From NCBI GenBank assembly GCA_039621445.1, contig CP154955.1, forward strand, positions 56,948,619 to 57,012,618: a stretch of 64,000 nucleotides of DNA, written 5' to 3'. Position numbers and translations under genes: made by a program. Positions 29,501 to 39,589 of this stretch are shown here, one piece after another. This DNA comes from Euglena gracilis. Lineage: Eukaryota; Euglenida; Euglenophyceae; Euglenales. Each line of letters begins with the position of its first letter. Positions within the stretch are counted from its first letter, which is position 1. The notes beneath the pieces were generated by a model, which saw only the letters and a program-made list of their open reading frames with translations, did not search any database and was not told the DNA's origin.

Positions 29501-30031
29501 TCACATACCGCTATAGCGGAATCCAAATTGCGCAATTCGCGCTCTTCAGAAGAATTTTCGGACAAACTGTGCTTTTTGTGTAACAAAAAGGGTCATATAT
29601 CTTGCCATTGTCCAAATCCCTCAGCGCGAAAGCGCAACACAAGCCCAAGAGGATCAGCCTCATCATGCAATTCTCGTTTTTCACAAAATGCGCATTCGCA
29701 AAAATCAAAATATCGATCACAATCCACATGTTCACTGTGCGGATCCAACAACCACCCCTCACCCAAATGTCGCTATGCGACTCCTCCCCACCCAAGCCAG
29801 AGTCATCGCGATATGAGTCGCAGTTCAAAAGATCATACTTCAGCCAAAAGGCATAAGGTAGGTCAAAGAACAACCTCTATCGAGGATTATCACCCGGCTT
29901 CGGGCAGGGAGGGGGATGATACCCCATGTAACCAAAGGGATCATCCCTGCTTTAGCGCTCATAAATTCAGAGACGTATATGCGTCAAGAAAGTCAATGGC
30001 TGATATGGCCACCGGTTCGGTTTTTGAGTGA
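26570..30031 (+). CDS. Element D Gag polyprotein, intact, about 1,153 residues
   Basis: Structural protein that assembles particles and binds RNA. The open frame reaches back to 26,390, but the first ATG is at 26,570 (MQSSSTNTSN). The N-terminal third has about 16 Ser-Ser-Ile-Glu-His/Gln units (26,690-27,300). The middle is coiled-coil-like and rich in Gln and Glu. The retrotransposon-gag core lies near the end (DPTTWKQFFRDWEYYW, IHREELAGHILTLDERW). Two CX2CX4HX4C knuckles follow: CFLCNKKGHISCHC and CSLCGSNNHPSPKC. No stop or shift occurs in 3.4 kb, in contrast to the neighbouring elements. The core is about 70% identical to that of element C. Confidence 0.9.
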   Translation: MQSSSTNTSNTLISSLRKFDEDLSQEYMLQPRCVALYGATPSSIEHPPTPMVSISIEHPPTPLVSSSIEHHPTPVFSSIEHSLTVIFSSTERSPTPLSSSIEHSPTPFSSSIEHSPHSSNEQPPTQWVPHLTVSSSIEHPPTVASSIEQLPPTPSSIEHSPTGPSSIEQLPPTPSSIEHSPTVPSSIEHSNTQRVQYLTVSSSIEHLPTQEFPHLTVFDLGDNPAAQWVQRLSACGSIEQPSAQCDCQPLLQSPAPCGNSLHQDVATVPTGTIGKQPTDVVYRTLPNEAFLHMQHSLQKLITKLEPITALFEYKNPDMGAFVTLEQFTAFQEAQQRIMQLSRESANFHHTHTQRGEGFASSTYVQQLEERLSRLERNSCRCGENSAEITSFYAHIANIASRQDAFHQRWQNNIVDIQTAIAELQNRNAVPCSHNLEFQRFSADMRDENHQVKKNFCDGPIRTEETVNQQVKNLQKDFAALSAQVSVFLEQPMAKNVRNPQNTPPSKPPPQLEPISEAVHTLAVRLRELESGFGKISQDFRCFSDKIPLLDDMSKHRRRIKRLQEDIGAITDHLKTLDDLEKNFGDFTENLDQVHAQLRLLQQKPDTGVVGTLAADSSSKSANSAPVAEPIGTLPQNYDSAHAVVPPPAVPVPMDHFLDDGVGFQEKAKRNPQRNRKIWEYELCRGMSRTPAHGIDPQMHQHHHSRIRDSPSLQGTYGTPSGILNAYSQNTPKSTLGATTEVPAHGAVLRPGPSSLNTTEGPWESQKDIKGIIAIAKKVKPQWDGDPTTWKQFFRDWEYYWDLKGSTHNGNPEVMKMEFIYCLPKDEKERARQLVIRGRISFQDLVEQYASSCSSLVSRITLERKWRQYAPHDRKWRSIDLWYSKWLCLAAEVDELGETQMKEQFDAVLLHFIPKIIKEIHREELAGHILTLDERWNYVSKQLRLSQLLGQIQSAYTSHPTAGIPAIQVSSLKKVSRLSHTAIAESKLRNSRSSEEFSDKLCFLCNKKGHISCHCPNPSARKRNTSPRGSASSCNSRFSQNAHSQKSKYRSQSTCSLCGSNNHPSPKCRYATPPHPSQSHRDMSRSSKDHTSAKRHKVGQRTTSIEDYHPASGREGDDTPCNQRDHPCFSAHKFRDVYASRKSMADMATGSVFE
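26690..27300 (+). repeat. SSIEH-type coding repeat in gag of element D
   Basis: About 16 units of 30-50 bases contain agctctatcgagca or close variants, encoding Ser-Ser-Ile-Glu-His/Gln and usually followed by Pro-Pro-Thr-Pro. The DNA core gctc-tatc-gagc is a small inverted repeat. A perfect version (gctctatagagc) occurs outside the gene near 31,367. Unit spacing is irregular, and in-frame expansion is evident. Confidence 0.85.
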
Positions 30032-31130
30032 AGGAACAAAAAATCCAAGGATACGGACTACAGAGGGTACTAGAAAGGAGGTGACAGGAGTCGCGACCCT
30101 AGTCATCCCCTGCCCAGTATCCTTTCTGGTCAGTGTGCAAGGATTTTTTGGTGACCCCGCTCAAAATTTTCACGAACCTTTGACATATAGACCGTTTTGT
30201 GTTTCCGGTTGTGGTGCATCATGGGATAGCCCATGAATGACCATGTGGTTGAGTGGATTCCCGATTCCAAGAATGCACACAACACCGCAAAATTCTTCCC
30301 CCCCTCAAACTTCCACTAATCATCACTTTTACATACCGTTTTCGATGACAGCAACACCGTTTTCCACAACACCAACACCGTTATCAACCCGAGGTAAAGA
30401 GAAAGTGCCCCCCCTACCCACCGCGTATCCACAAACGTTCCACATGCGGTAGGGGTAACAAGTAGCTTAACCCCCATACGTTCCACTGGGTTCCAAGACG
30501 AAAGCCCTAAGGCCTGAAGTTTAAACGGTGTCGAGTAGTCGCCCAGCTGCTTTCAACTTTTCGTTTTCCACCAGGTTTGTCGATTCAGACAATCCTGTAC
30601 ACCCCCAGCAGCTCCAAAATTCGCATGCTCAAATCTTTTTCCCCACACTCACCCCCGCAGACCGACATGCGCGACCAGGACAACTACTCCGCACCTTCCC
30701 CCCATGGTGTGCACTCTGGGAGAACTTTCCACACAATCACCAACCAAACACAAAGGTGAATATATACATCAAAACTAATCCCCCACACTCTATCTCCAAC
30801 GGAGAGCTCTATTCATTGACCAATTTTTGTCAAGTGCAAGACAAATTCAGCACTATGTGCACATTCCCCCCGAAGCGCATAGCGCACATCAATGCCGATG
30901 CGCATAGCTCACATTCCTCCGCAAGCGCTAATTGCGCACACCGCGCGTCGCGCGAATCCTGCGCATATCGCGCTTCCAAGCCTACCCCCCCACGCACATG
31001 TTGTGCAGTGAGGCAGCTGCCCCCCCCCCCCGCGCGTATCACGCCATATCATGCGCGTATCGCGCTAGACCCCGCGCGTATCGCGCCACCCACCTTAGCA
31101 ACCCCCCTTTCTCACAATGTCGTGTGAGCA
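30032..31130 (+). pseudogene. Remnant of the protease-to-RT linker in element D
   Basis: Low-complexity Pro/Thr frames here match the linker of element C. FSMTATPFSTTPTPLSTRGK resembles the ATPLSATPTTVFHTRG stretch at about 58,500 on the minus strand, and SSRPAAFNFSF resembles SSRPATPPLRF. The protease active site that precedes the linker in C, and the whole RT, are absent, so pol was lost by deletion. The 30,860-31,100 part is rich in gcgc words. Confidence 0.55.
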
Positions 31131-32201
31131 CTATCGTGCATTTATGACACATGGGTATACGCCCAAACCACCCATATTCTTTTGGGAATCATTCCAAAAG
31201 ATATATGTGTGTAAATCCGCAACTCTGTTCATGGATGTTTGTTTCTGTACCACATGATCAAATTGCAGATTTTGTTTGGTGATAGCAAACAAGAAGTGAA
31301 GTTTTATGTGAATACGGTTTTTTGCCCAATCCACTCCCACACCAAAAATATTTTGGTGTTCCCAAAGCTCTATAGAGCAACACAAGTCATGTGATGAAGT
31401 TTTTGGGATGTATTGCAAATACTGCATTTTTCCCGAAAACTTATCCAACTTGTGCTTAAATAGCAGTTTTGTGCCTAAATGGCTTATACTTTGACAAAAT
31501 GCAATCCCGATATGGGAAAATGCTCACAATTTCATTTCTTTTATGTGCAACATAGTTGCCCCCCCCCCAAAAAGAAAATGAAGAAAATTCATTCAAACAT
31601 GCATTTTTGTGGACTTTACCACTTAGCCTTAGGTCTATGTGACCAATACACCCTATGATGTGCAAGGCCTATGGGCCATTACCCATGTGGTCCATGGGTC
31701 CATAGGACCAATTTGCACAAATTGCAAGGACCAAAAGGACCAAAGGTCCACAAATCCATATTATAAAGTGAAAAGTCCATAGGACCTCAAAAAATGGCAC
31801 AAAAAGCCATATTATGTAGCTGAAAGTGGCTGAATTGGCCAAAACAAGCCAAATAGGCTAGTTTTATGCAGATTTGCATAAGTGTCACTTTGGCATAGCC
31901 TCAAAACCACCACAAAAGCTTCAAAATTTCTGGCACCTCGTGCCATGAGGTTTTGACTGTATGTAGTAGTGCCTATGAGATAGGAACCAAAAGTTGTCTT
32001 TCTAGAATAAATTATGGAAGCTTATAGCAAAAGCTCACTCACACAGGCAAAAGATCAAAGACGTATCTCAGCGCCTATAGCTGGCCGATAGGCCTTGTTA
32101 CCCCTCATTCGAAAGCTCGTTAGATGAGCCGTCCGGCGGTGCAATCAGATCGCTGTAACTCCACACGGTACTCTTATTTGAGGAGATCGTGAAATTTTGA
32201 A
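31131..32201 (+). other. Non-coding, AT-rich internal part of element D
   Basis: No protein domain was found. Short palindromic words are frequent, such as gctctatagagc (about 31,367) and ggtccataggacc with related ggacc/ggtcc pairs (31,690-31,790). It may hold RNA structure used by the element, but this is inference. Nothing similar was noticed elsewhere in the window. Confidence 0.5.
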
Positions 32202-33865
32202 TTATAGCGTTTTTCGTTGTAATTCGCCCGCGGGGAATCCTTAATTGCTTACTGGGAAGTGTTTTTTGCCCGAGAGGTACAGGTCACGCTGCAAGGTGCG
32301 ACCGCTTTCTGTGTGAATGTTTCTCAATTCTCTATTGCCTCCATTCTTCATTTCAGCGTCTGAGTGAGTTTTGAAATTTTGTTCTCATTTCAGGTGGAAG
32401 GGTTGGGCGCATACCAGATGGACACAGGAATGATCATCCCTGGTATCCTTCGCAGGGTTTTGAATTTGATCGAAGATTTGAAGGTTGCTGCAATGGGCCA
32501 GCAAGAGGCCTCATCATCGCCAACTGGCGGATTACGAATGTCAATGTGTGAAAAACTTTGCCTGTCAGTTGCGGTCCTGCGGCTGCAGTTCTTTCTTGCA
32601 TTGTTAAATGCCTTGCGCCTCTTGCAGTTTCTGTTGCTCTTCTTTTTTTTGTTTTGGCGTGTGTCTCTGGCCAATTTGTCGGCTATGATTGCAAAAAAAA
32701 AATTTTGAAATTGCGAGAATTTAATCTGGCTAAAAAATCTTGGGTTGGAAACGATATTTTTGTTTGCAAGACTTTCCCCTGAAAGGCACAAACTTTTTAC
32801 ACATAGTTCCGCCCAGGACGCACCTTCCGAGAAATGGAGAAGGTTTTTCAGCCCAGGTTTGACTTTTTCTCTGTTTGACTTTTCCCGTGAGGGGAAACGG
32901 CGCTCCACCTGGCGCAGTGGGGCAGGGAAAGTGCCTTCCGTGAAGAAGTGAATTAAAACGGAAACCTTCCGCCAACGCCAAGCGGCCCAGGTGACAAAAA
33001 ACGATTGCAGCGTGAGGATTTTTTCGAATGCCGGCGCACGCAAAATATTTATTGTTCTCTTCTGTCCAATCGCATGAAACTTGACGTTTTGTCATTCGTG
33101 CCGAGTAGTGCTTTGAGGGTGTTTTTTCACCCAAGGGGCTTCTGTTCATAAAATCGCCCGGTGGGGAGGCTTGAGAGAGCAAAAAAGCTATTTGGGTATT
33201 TTTGAAAATTTTGGGAAAAAACTTTCCGCAATTTTTCTTTTCACAGCTTCCTCAAAAGGAAAAATAACACTCAGACGAACAGGTGAAAAGGAATCAAGAT
33301 GAGGCCACTGTGGCAGGTTGGGAAGTCCTTTTTTTGTGAAAGAAAAACAATTTCCAAATTTTGATAATTTTTGCCAACAAAATGAAACGAACTGTTCAAA
33401 GAAACAAAGCAACCAGAACAGCCAAGAAAACAAATTTGCAGGCGACAAAAGGCAGGGAAAAACTGCAGTAAGATTCCCAATCGGCGGACAGTCAGAGGCT
33501 GACAGGCAAAGTTTTTCACACATTGACATTCGTAATCCGCCAGTTGGCGATGATGAGGCCTCTCGCTGGCCCATTGCAGCAACCTTCAAATCTTCGATCA
33601 AATTCAAAACCCTGCGAAGGATACCAGGGATGATCATTCCTGTGTCCATCTGGTATGCGCCCAACCCTTCCACCTGAAATGAGAACAAAATTTCAAAACT
33701 CACTCAGACGCTGAAATGAAGAATGGAGGCAATAGAGAATTGAGAAACATTCACACAGAAAGCGGTCGCACCTTGCAGCGTGACCTGTACCTCTCGGGCA
33801 AAAAACACTTCCCAGTAAGCAATTAAGGATTCCCCGCGGGCGAATTACAACGAAAAACGCTATAA
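32202..33865. mobile_element. Foldback element with 367-bp inverted arms inside element D
   Basis: The left arm (32,202-32,568) and right arm (33,499-33,865) are inverted copies of equal length with about one difference over the part compared closely. Outer ends begin ttatagcgtttttcg. The 930-base spacer has no recognised domain and only weak inverted similarity near the arms. Each arm encodes the same roughly 68-residue frame (FEILFSFQVEGLGAYQMD, then a Met-rich tail). No target duplication was seen at the edges. Confidence 0.8.
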
Positions 33866-35289
33866 GCCCAGCCAATTTGGCCAAACCCAATTATTTCAGC
33901 CAGATCTTGTACGATCGTGTACCAGACTGGCAAATCAGCCTGAAAGGCTTCTATACTGTACCCTACATCGTTTCTGATGGCTAATTACCATTGGTTACCA
34001 GTTTGGCTAATGGCCATTTTTAAGCTCCTTTGGCAGCATTCTGCCCATTGCCCCCTCTGTATGGCTATTAGGCCTGGTACAGTTCAGAGGGCTATAGCCC
34101 ACAATTTGGAGTCATTTCGACTCACTAGAATCATTTTGAGGAGCACTTATGTGCAAATTTTCATTTAAATCATTGATTTTCTGCAATTTTTGGTGATTTT
34201 TCCCTATTCTGGCACTCATATTCCTAATGGGAGTGATCATGAGGCACTATGCCAGAGTGGAATGCAAAGGGATATGCTGATAATGGCAATTTTTCCTTTG
34301 CTCAAGATGTCATAGACATGTTTTACTTGTATTTTGAAGCGTATTTTTGCTTGTTTGCGATATTTTTGCACAATTTTACAGCTTTTTGGGTGATGTGGTG
34401 TTATTAGACACCCAAATCCCAAAATCTGTAAAACAACAAACATGCAGTGTTATTGGACACTCTCAACAAGCACTATGTGCACTTGGAGAATTTGCAGTCT
34501 TAAATGACTCAAAATGCAACAAAGTTGCACTTTTGGTTACAAAAATGCAATTCTCGACGCAGAATCTGCATTTCTGCCCTAAATCCTGATAGGGATTTCC
34601 CTTAAAAAAACTGATAAAAGTCAGTATTTCTCAGTGGCATAGTCACCAATGATGAGATTTTGTCATATTTGCAGTATTTTTTTCTGCTTACCACACTAAC
34701 GGCATTCTTGCCCCACCCCTCCCCCCACTTTATTCAGTGGGACCCCCTTACCGATATAATTCGGACGACCCAATGGTCATCATGTGCAACACCAATGGTG
34801 TCATTCTGCAAGGTTTATAAGAACTATAGCTCAAAAATGGTGAAATCCGGCTTTTTGTGATGAATTTCACCGCACTGGAACAATGTTCCATCCTTTTATG
34901 TGCATTCACAGTTCATTTGCGATTTATCAAAGTGGTATAAGCCACTTTATTTATTTAAGCCACCAGTTACAGTTGTTCTGTGATTTGGCAGCAGCCTGCC
35001 ACAATTCCGCATTTTTTTTTGCGGTTGTACACATCAGTATGATCTTTTTGGCAATCTGCCGAATTTTTTTGATTCGGGTATAAACCCATTAGTATTTTTG
35101 TGCCATGCATATTCCGCAAGGCAATGTTTCTGGGCGATAAAGCCTACCCCGCCCATTATTTTTGGCTAATGCCAACCCTTCAGCCTACAGGCTGCACAAC
35201 CAAGGCACAAATGCCAAATCTACAGTTTTTAGGGCTACTGCCCGCTATTATGAGGTATACGCCTCTGGGGATACCCCATCGACAACATC
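33866..35289 (+). other. Non-coding internal part of element D, right of the foldback
   Basis: Moderately AT-rich sequence without a recognised coding domain. Frames are short and on both strands. No tandem array was seen. By position it replaces the pol region present in autonomous relatives. Confidence 0.5.
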
Positions 35290-35949
35290 GTGCCCGCGCA
35301 GCACTGTGAAGCCCTCACTAGCGGTATATGCCGCCAGTAAGAAGACGCACAGCACACAGCGCGCACAACGTAATAATTAGGCCAACTTGTTACTTTTCGG
35401 CCTTAAGGCCCCCATAAGACTGCCAGACAGCAAAAATTCTTTGTAAGGTCTTTAGACCAGCCCCCCACTCCTCTCCCCTTTCCCCCCCGGGCAAAATCGC
35501 TGTCGCCGGCAGTTGGTTTTGTAAATAGGCTTTCTTCCCTGGTGAGGTATGACTGGCCAGGTGCCCCCTCCTTCCACACCCTACCCTTCAATCTTTTCCG
35601 ATTATGGAATGAGACCTCCCCGCGTGTCATAGACACACCCCAAACCGGGTGGATGGGACTTTCTGGAATGGAAACCTTCCAGCCCCATTTTCTAATGGGC
35701 TCTTCCACTTCCACCCCTTTACCGCAATAAGTAGTTAGCCGCATAAGCGGATAACCTCTTTTGCGCGTTTTGGGTTGTTGGGTTCCCTTCTCTTCCTTCC
35801 CTTTCTGGTTTATCAACCTTGTGATGGAGAAGCAGACCCAAGATATGCTTTCCTGGTGTACCTTCCTCAGTCTTAGAGCTATGCTTGAATCCTTGCTGGC
35901 CTGGTCCAGTAAGGAAATCAGGAAATCGGGCAAAGCCCTGGGAGGGGGA
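35290..35949 (+). other. 3' internal region and polypurine tract of element D
   Basis: Related in inverted orientation to 24,708-25,330, so it is a conserved 3' region of the D family. The last ten bases, 35,940-35,949 (gggaggggga), form the polypurine tract that primes plus-strand synthesis, directly before the 3' LTR at 35,950. Confidence 0.75.
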
Positions 35950-36367
35950 TGTGTACCAGGCAGCATGAACATGGCACTGTGCATAGCAGCAGACTGCAGA
36001 ATGTACAATGTTATGCCAGATAGTACTATTCCAAGTTCTGCAATACAAGTTGCAGAATTAGGAATAGCCTATCCTCTCTCGGATCTGCCTCTCTTTTCAC
36101 AGGTGGTATTGTTATTCTGTTTCACATTTCATTAGCCCAAAAGGGCAAACCAAGATTTCAAGTTCAACACTCCGATAGGAGAACATTGGAGGAACGAGTT
36201 TCCAAACAAATCCCTCTCTTTGCCTTGTGCTCTGCATAAGCCCAAAGGCAATAAAAACTAATAGTTAAGTGAAAGATTTTCTTTTTTGTTACTCTCCTGG
36301 TTCTGTTCCCACGGGAGGGTGTAAGTAGGCCGACAGGCAGTGGGAATAGAGTCAGGGGACGTACACT
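35950..36367 (+). repeat. 3' LTR of element D
   Basis: 418 bp, three substitutions from the 5' LTR and no indel. AATAAA lies at 36,250-36,255. CATTC follows immediately (36,368-36,372) and equals the five bases before the 5' LTR. Confidence 0.93.
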
Positions 36368-37390
36368 CATTCCCCGGGTGGAAATCAATTGGCATGTGAT
36401 ACACACATTCCGCGCGGACTGTATGGGGTCGTAATACGGCCCCAAGCCAGTCTTTCCAGGTCATCCCGTTGTTTTCGGGTGGCCATTGAGGCAGGCACCA
36501 GCGACCGTTTCGGTCCTGGTTTTGGAACAGGCGAAAAAGTATCTTTTCCCTGTCTGCTGTCTCCCAGAGGTAAGGTAATCTTACCCCTGCTGCCTCAGCC
36601 GCGAGGCGTATCGCCCCACTGTCGATCTGCCACCCACGGGCCATTCCCGTGTGGCGGTAGTCGTCCAGCTTGAGGTTGGAGTACTTGAAAAAATCCTTGT
36701 ACTTTTTGTGCAAGGTGGGGTATTCCTCCAGTGGCTTCTGGGCACTTGGTACGATTGTGCGAACTGCGCCTTCCGCAGTTTGCCAGAAGGTACCTCGAAG
36801 GCAATTGACGCAGAGTATCGGTACATTCGTAACGTCTTGCTCCGTATAGCTAAAATTGTGTTTGTGGGTCCAACTGTCCACGCACTTGGCGCATACCAAG
36901 GCGGCACAGTTGGGGATGTACACATCCTTGTGGAACGATTTCCGATCCACAGGGTTGCACACATGGACGAGGGGTAATCCCAAGTCAGGTGCACTGTTAT
37001 ACATTTTGTGGCATACAGTGCAAAGCCACACGAAACGGTTTCCCGTTGTTTTGTCGATGAGTAATTCCTCACCGAAGTATTGGGCCGAAACACGGGGGGA
37101 TCTGGAATTGTAATAATTCCAGGTCACGTTCTGATCAAAGGACCATTTTCGGCCCTGCCAGAACAGTGGCTCAATCCACCCGTTGAGGCATTGCTGTGTC
37201 CTCAGTTTATGGTCGATCATCATGTACCTGTTTTTCAGGTCATGAAACTCAGGATCATCCTGATTGACCGCGTTCCAGTAGATGATAACTTCGTCTTCCG
37301 AAGGTGTCTCGGCTGTTGAGGCGCGGGATTTTTCCTGCCCCTTTGACGAAGGTTTCGGCTGTGAGGTTTTCCCATAGCCGGATGATGTGC
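36368..37390 (-). pseudogene. Unidentified Cys-pair protein, last large part of the G frame before the D insertion
   Basis: On the minus strand the frame is open from at least 37,390 (KTSQPKPSSKGQEK, EDEVIIYWNAVNQDDPEF), through an ATG at 37,223, to the D insertion at 36,368. It has three Cys-x2-Cys pairs (LCTVCHK, CAKC, LCVNC) with His residues between them, which suggests a zinc-binding fold, and it is Trp-rich (WCLPQWPPENNGMTWKDW). It continues at 25,899-25,613 once D is removed. No family was recognised and no signal peptide or membrane helix is visible. GC content is higher than in the neighbouring elements. Confidence 0.6.
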
Positions 37391-38770
37391 GTGCGTGAAT
37401 CCTTGCCCCGAGGTTGATCCCCGAGAAGAGGATGCAGCACTCTGGCCGCCAGCACCACCACCGCCTTTCGGTGGGGGCTGATCACCAGATTTCGGTGTGG
37501 GCTTACAAGGGGCGGCACCCGGCTTTGATTTCGCCGGGGCCTTCGGACTTCCGGTTTCCGGAGCATCCGAGGGCCGCCGGTCGGCGTCGCGCTTGCTTGC
37601 CCAGGTGCGTGGTGACGCCTGGGACGGGGGTCTCCTCCCCTACGTCGAGCGTCGTTGACCTTCAGCAGGGGTTACCCGAGCTGAGGGTCGTCCTACGCGT
37701 TCCTTCTCGGCTTCCGTGGGTTTCCCAGGGGTAGCCGTGGGGGATGGTGTAGGTGTAGGCTTGGCCTGCGCACTTCGCGCTGGTTGAGCCTGTGGTGGGG
37801 GCATGGACGTCCGCTCAGCCTGTTTTTCAGGCGCCGGTGGCCGTGTGCCGGAATGCTTTGGTGCAGTGGCGGTGGAAATGCGCTGAGGTGTGGGTTTATC
37901 CCGTACCTCGGCTAGCGCTGATACAGGTTCATCCTGTACTGGCACGGTTGGTGTCGTCTCCACTGCCATGGCTGTCTGTTCGCCTTCCGTCCGTGACGCT
38001 TCCGACACCGGCGATGGCGCCCCCGCTGGGGGAGGTTCATCGTCCACCACGGCTGTTGTGTCAGGTGTGTCTTCCGCCGGTTGGGCATTTTCTGCCGCAG
38101 CCGCGGAAGAACTGGTCGCAGTGCCAGGTGGAGTGACAACTGCGATCAGGGACCGCAAACCACCGAGTACGCGTCCACCCAGCGAGGTGTGCCGCTCAGG
38201 TTCTTCACCTGAAGTGGGCTCCTCCGTTCGCTCCTTTGCCGACGGGGTTTCCCCGGAAACAGGGAGCTCGAGGCGTAATTACCTCAGGCGCGTGTGGTAC
38301 CGTCTCCGGCGGGTTTTCCCGCGGAGGGGTCGGTGCACCTGTTGTACTCAGTGAGGTGGGTGAGGTTGGTACAGGTGTCATTTCACCTGCCTGCGACCCT
38401 GGGCGCTGGGCAGTTTCTGCCACAGTGTCCAGCATCACGACCGATGGGTTACGGGTTTCCTGTGCCGGAGGTTCCGCTGGCTGAGGTTCATCCTTGGCCA
38501 TGGGAACCGTTTCTTCCTCCTCCTCCGTTTCCGGAGGGTAGTCCTCTGTGTGGAGTTGTGCTGCGGTCCGCGGGTCTTTTCCGCTTCTGTAGCACCCTTG
38601 TGCGTCTGACAGGCGATAAAAGCTTATACTTTCACTCCTGTCAGAATTGGGGTATTGGGGTGGCCACGTCGCTCTCACCTAGCTTCCGGGTGGAGGTTGC
38701 GGCTCGTCGTCGTCGATCTGGCAGAGGTCTTCCCACTGCTGTCGACAATTCTCAGTCAAGCCGTACTCTC
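37391..38770 (-). pseudogene. Pro/Thr/Glu-rich linker of the G frame, frameshifted
   Basis: Three overlapping minus frames (38,678-38,205, 38,158-37,640 and 37,566-37,391) are rich in Pro, Thr, Ala and Glu, for example PPETEEEEETVPMAKDEP and PTPTPSPTATPGKPTE. They join the folded parts on either side through one-base shifts. Such composition indicates a disordered linker. No motif was recognised. Confidence 0.45.
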
Positions 38771-39589
38771 CTAGTTCTTCCAGGAAAGCGGGCAGCGGCA
38801 ACGCATATCGAGGGACTTTCCCCTCGTGTGCCGCGAAAAAAGTCTGGAAATCTTCCCAGATCCGGATATTCCCGAACTGGGTGTCCAGGTGCTCCTGGAG
38901 ACCGATCTCGGCCTCTTCCCAGTCCGGTCGCAGGTCAATCTGCGCTGATCAGGGTCGTAGGGTCTGGGCTCCACCTCGGTGTATCCCCGAGGTAACCACC
39001 TTCTGTGGACATCCACATCGGTGGTCATGTATTCCAGGAAATAAATGTAGACCTCCAGGACGTAGGTAGTCCACGCCCTGTGCCAGTACCGCTGCAGCAG
39101 AAATATTTTCTGCCGGTGCTGTTTCAGCACCTTTCGGTCTTGCGTTCCGATATTGGGATTCCGGCACTGATGCAGGAGAAATCTCCTGGTCGGCTGGCTG
39201 CCGGCGTTCTCGGCAGTCGAAGGCGGTTTTCCGCGTTTTCCGAAACCCCAGAAGTCAACAATGTGAACTTCCTTGCAAAACTGGCATTCCAGTTTGTACC
39301 GCTGGGGGTACGCGAGGTCCACGTCCAGTACCTTGAACAGCATGCCATACATGCTGTCCAAGTATACTTGGAAGTTGCTCGTGAACATTACCGCAGCCTG
39401 CGCCTGGAGTTTCTCCGGGGGGTAATACTTCCACCGGATTCCCAGTGCTCCCACGGAATACATGAGAGTGAAGATTTCCTTCAACTGTGCGACGAACGTT
39501 TCTCCGTCTTCACAAGTATTCGTACAGTCGATGTACGTCAGACCGTTTCGGTCGGTAAAGATGCCGAAATTCTGGCACGGGTATCCCAA
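38771..39589 (-). CDS. Unidentified protein segment of the G frame, Tyr/Trp-rich
   Basis: An open frame of 272 codons with features of a folded domain: GYPCQNFGIFTDRNGLTYID, FTLMYSVGALGIRWKYYPP, a CQFC pair and LLHQCRNPN, then a Trp/Tyr-rich helix-like stretch (RYWHRAWTTYVLEVYIYF). No family was recognised. It follows the 39,963-39,538 frame by a one-base shift around 39,580, so the two belong to one protein. The last 50 codons are basic and may be read out of frame. Confidence 0.5.
   Translation of the reverse strand: MGYPCQNFGIFTDRNGLTYIDCTNTCEDGETFVAQLKEIFTLMYSVGALGIRWKYYPPEKLQAQAAVMFTSNFQVYLDSMYGMLFKVLDVDLAYPQRYKLECQFCKEVHIVDFWGFGKRGKPPSTAENAGSQPTRRFLLHQCRNPNIGTQDRKVLKQHRQKIFLLQRYWHRAWTTYVLEVYIYFLEYMTTDVDVHRRWLPRGYTEVEPRPYDPDQRRLTCDRTGKRPRSVSRSTWTPSSGISGSGKISRLFSRHTRGKSLDMRCRCPLSWKN

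Larger units (their letters stand above)
25905..36367 (+). mobile_element. Element D: young gag-only LTR retrotransposon (10,463 bp)
   Basis: Two 418-bp LTRs with 3 differences bound the element. CATTC is duplicated directly outside both ends (25,900-25,904 and 36,368-36,372). A primer-binding site and polypurine tract lie at the expected inner edges. Inside is one long intact gag, a remnant of the protease-RT linker, and about 5 kb of non-coding sequence with a foldback insertion. There is no RT, RNase H or integrase. This is the structure of a non-autonomous, gag-bearing terminal-repeat element that would rely on pol from a relative such as element C. Confidence 0.93.

Noticed and set aside
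32360-32395. Mini-intron in the foldback arm (GTGAGT to TTTCAG)
   Set aside because: Only about 30 bases, no exon to join, and a match to consensus is easily random.
32364-32708. Real gene for the 68-residue frame in the foldback arms
   Set aside because: The frame is identical in both arms because the DNA is an inverted duplicate, and no homologue or start context supports translation. Mentioned only as a finding.
35403-36008. Protein-coding gene on the minus strand across the element D 3' LTR
   Set aside because: The frame is made from LTR and 3' non-coding sequence and shares no domain with anything; a chance open frame.
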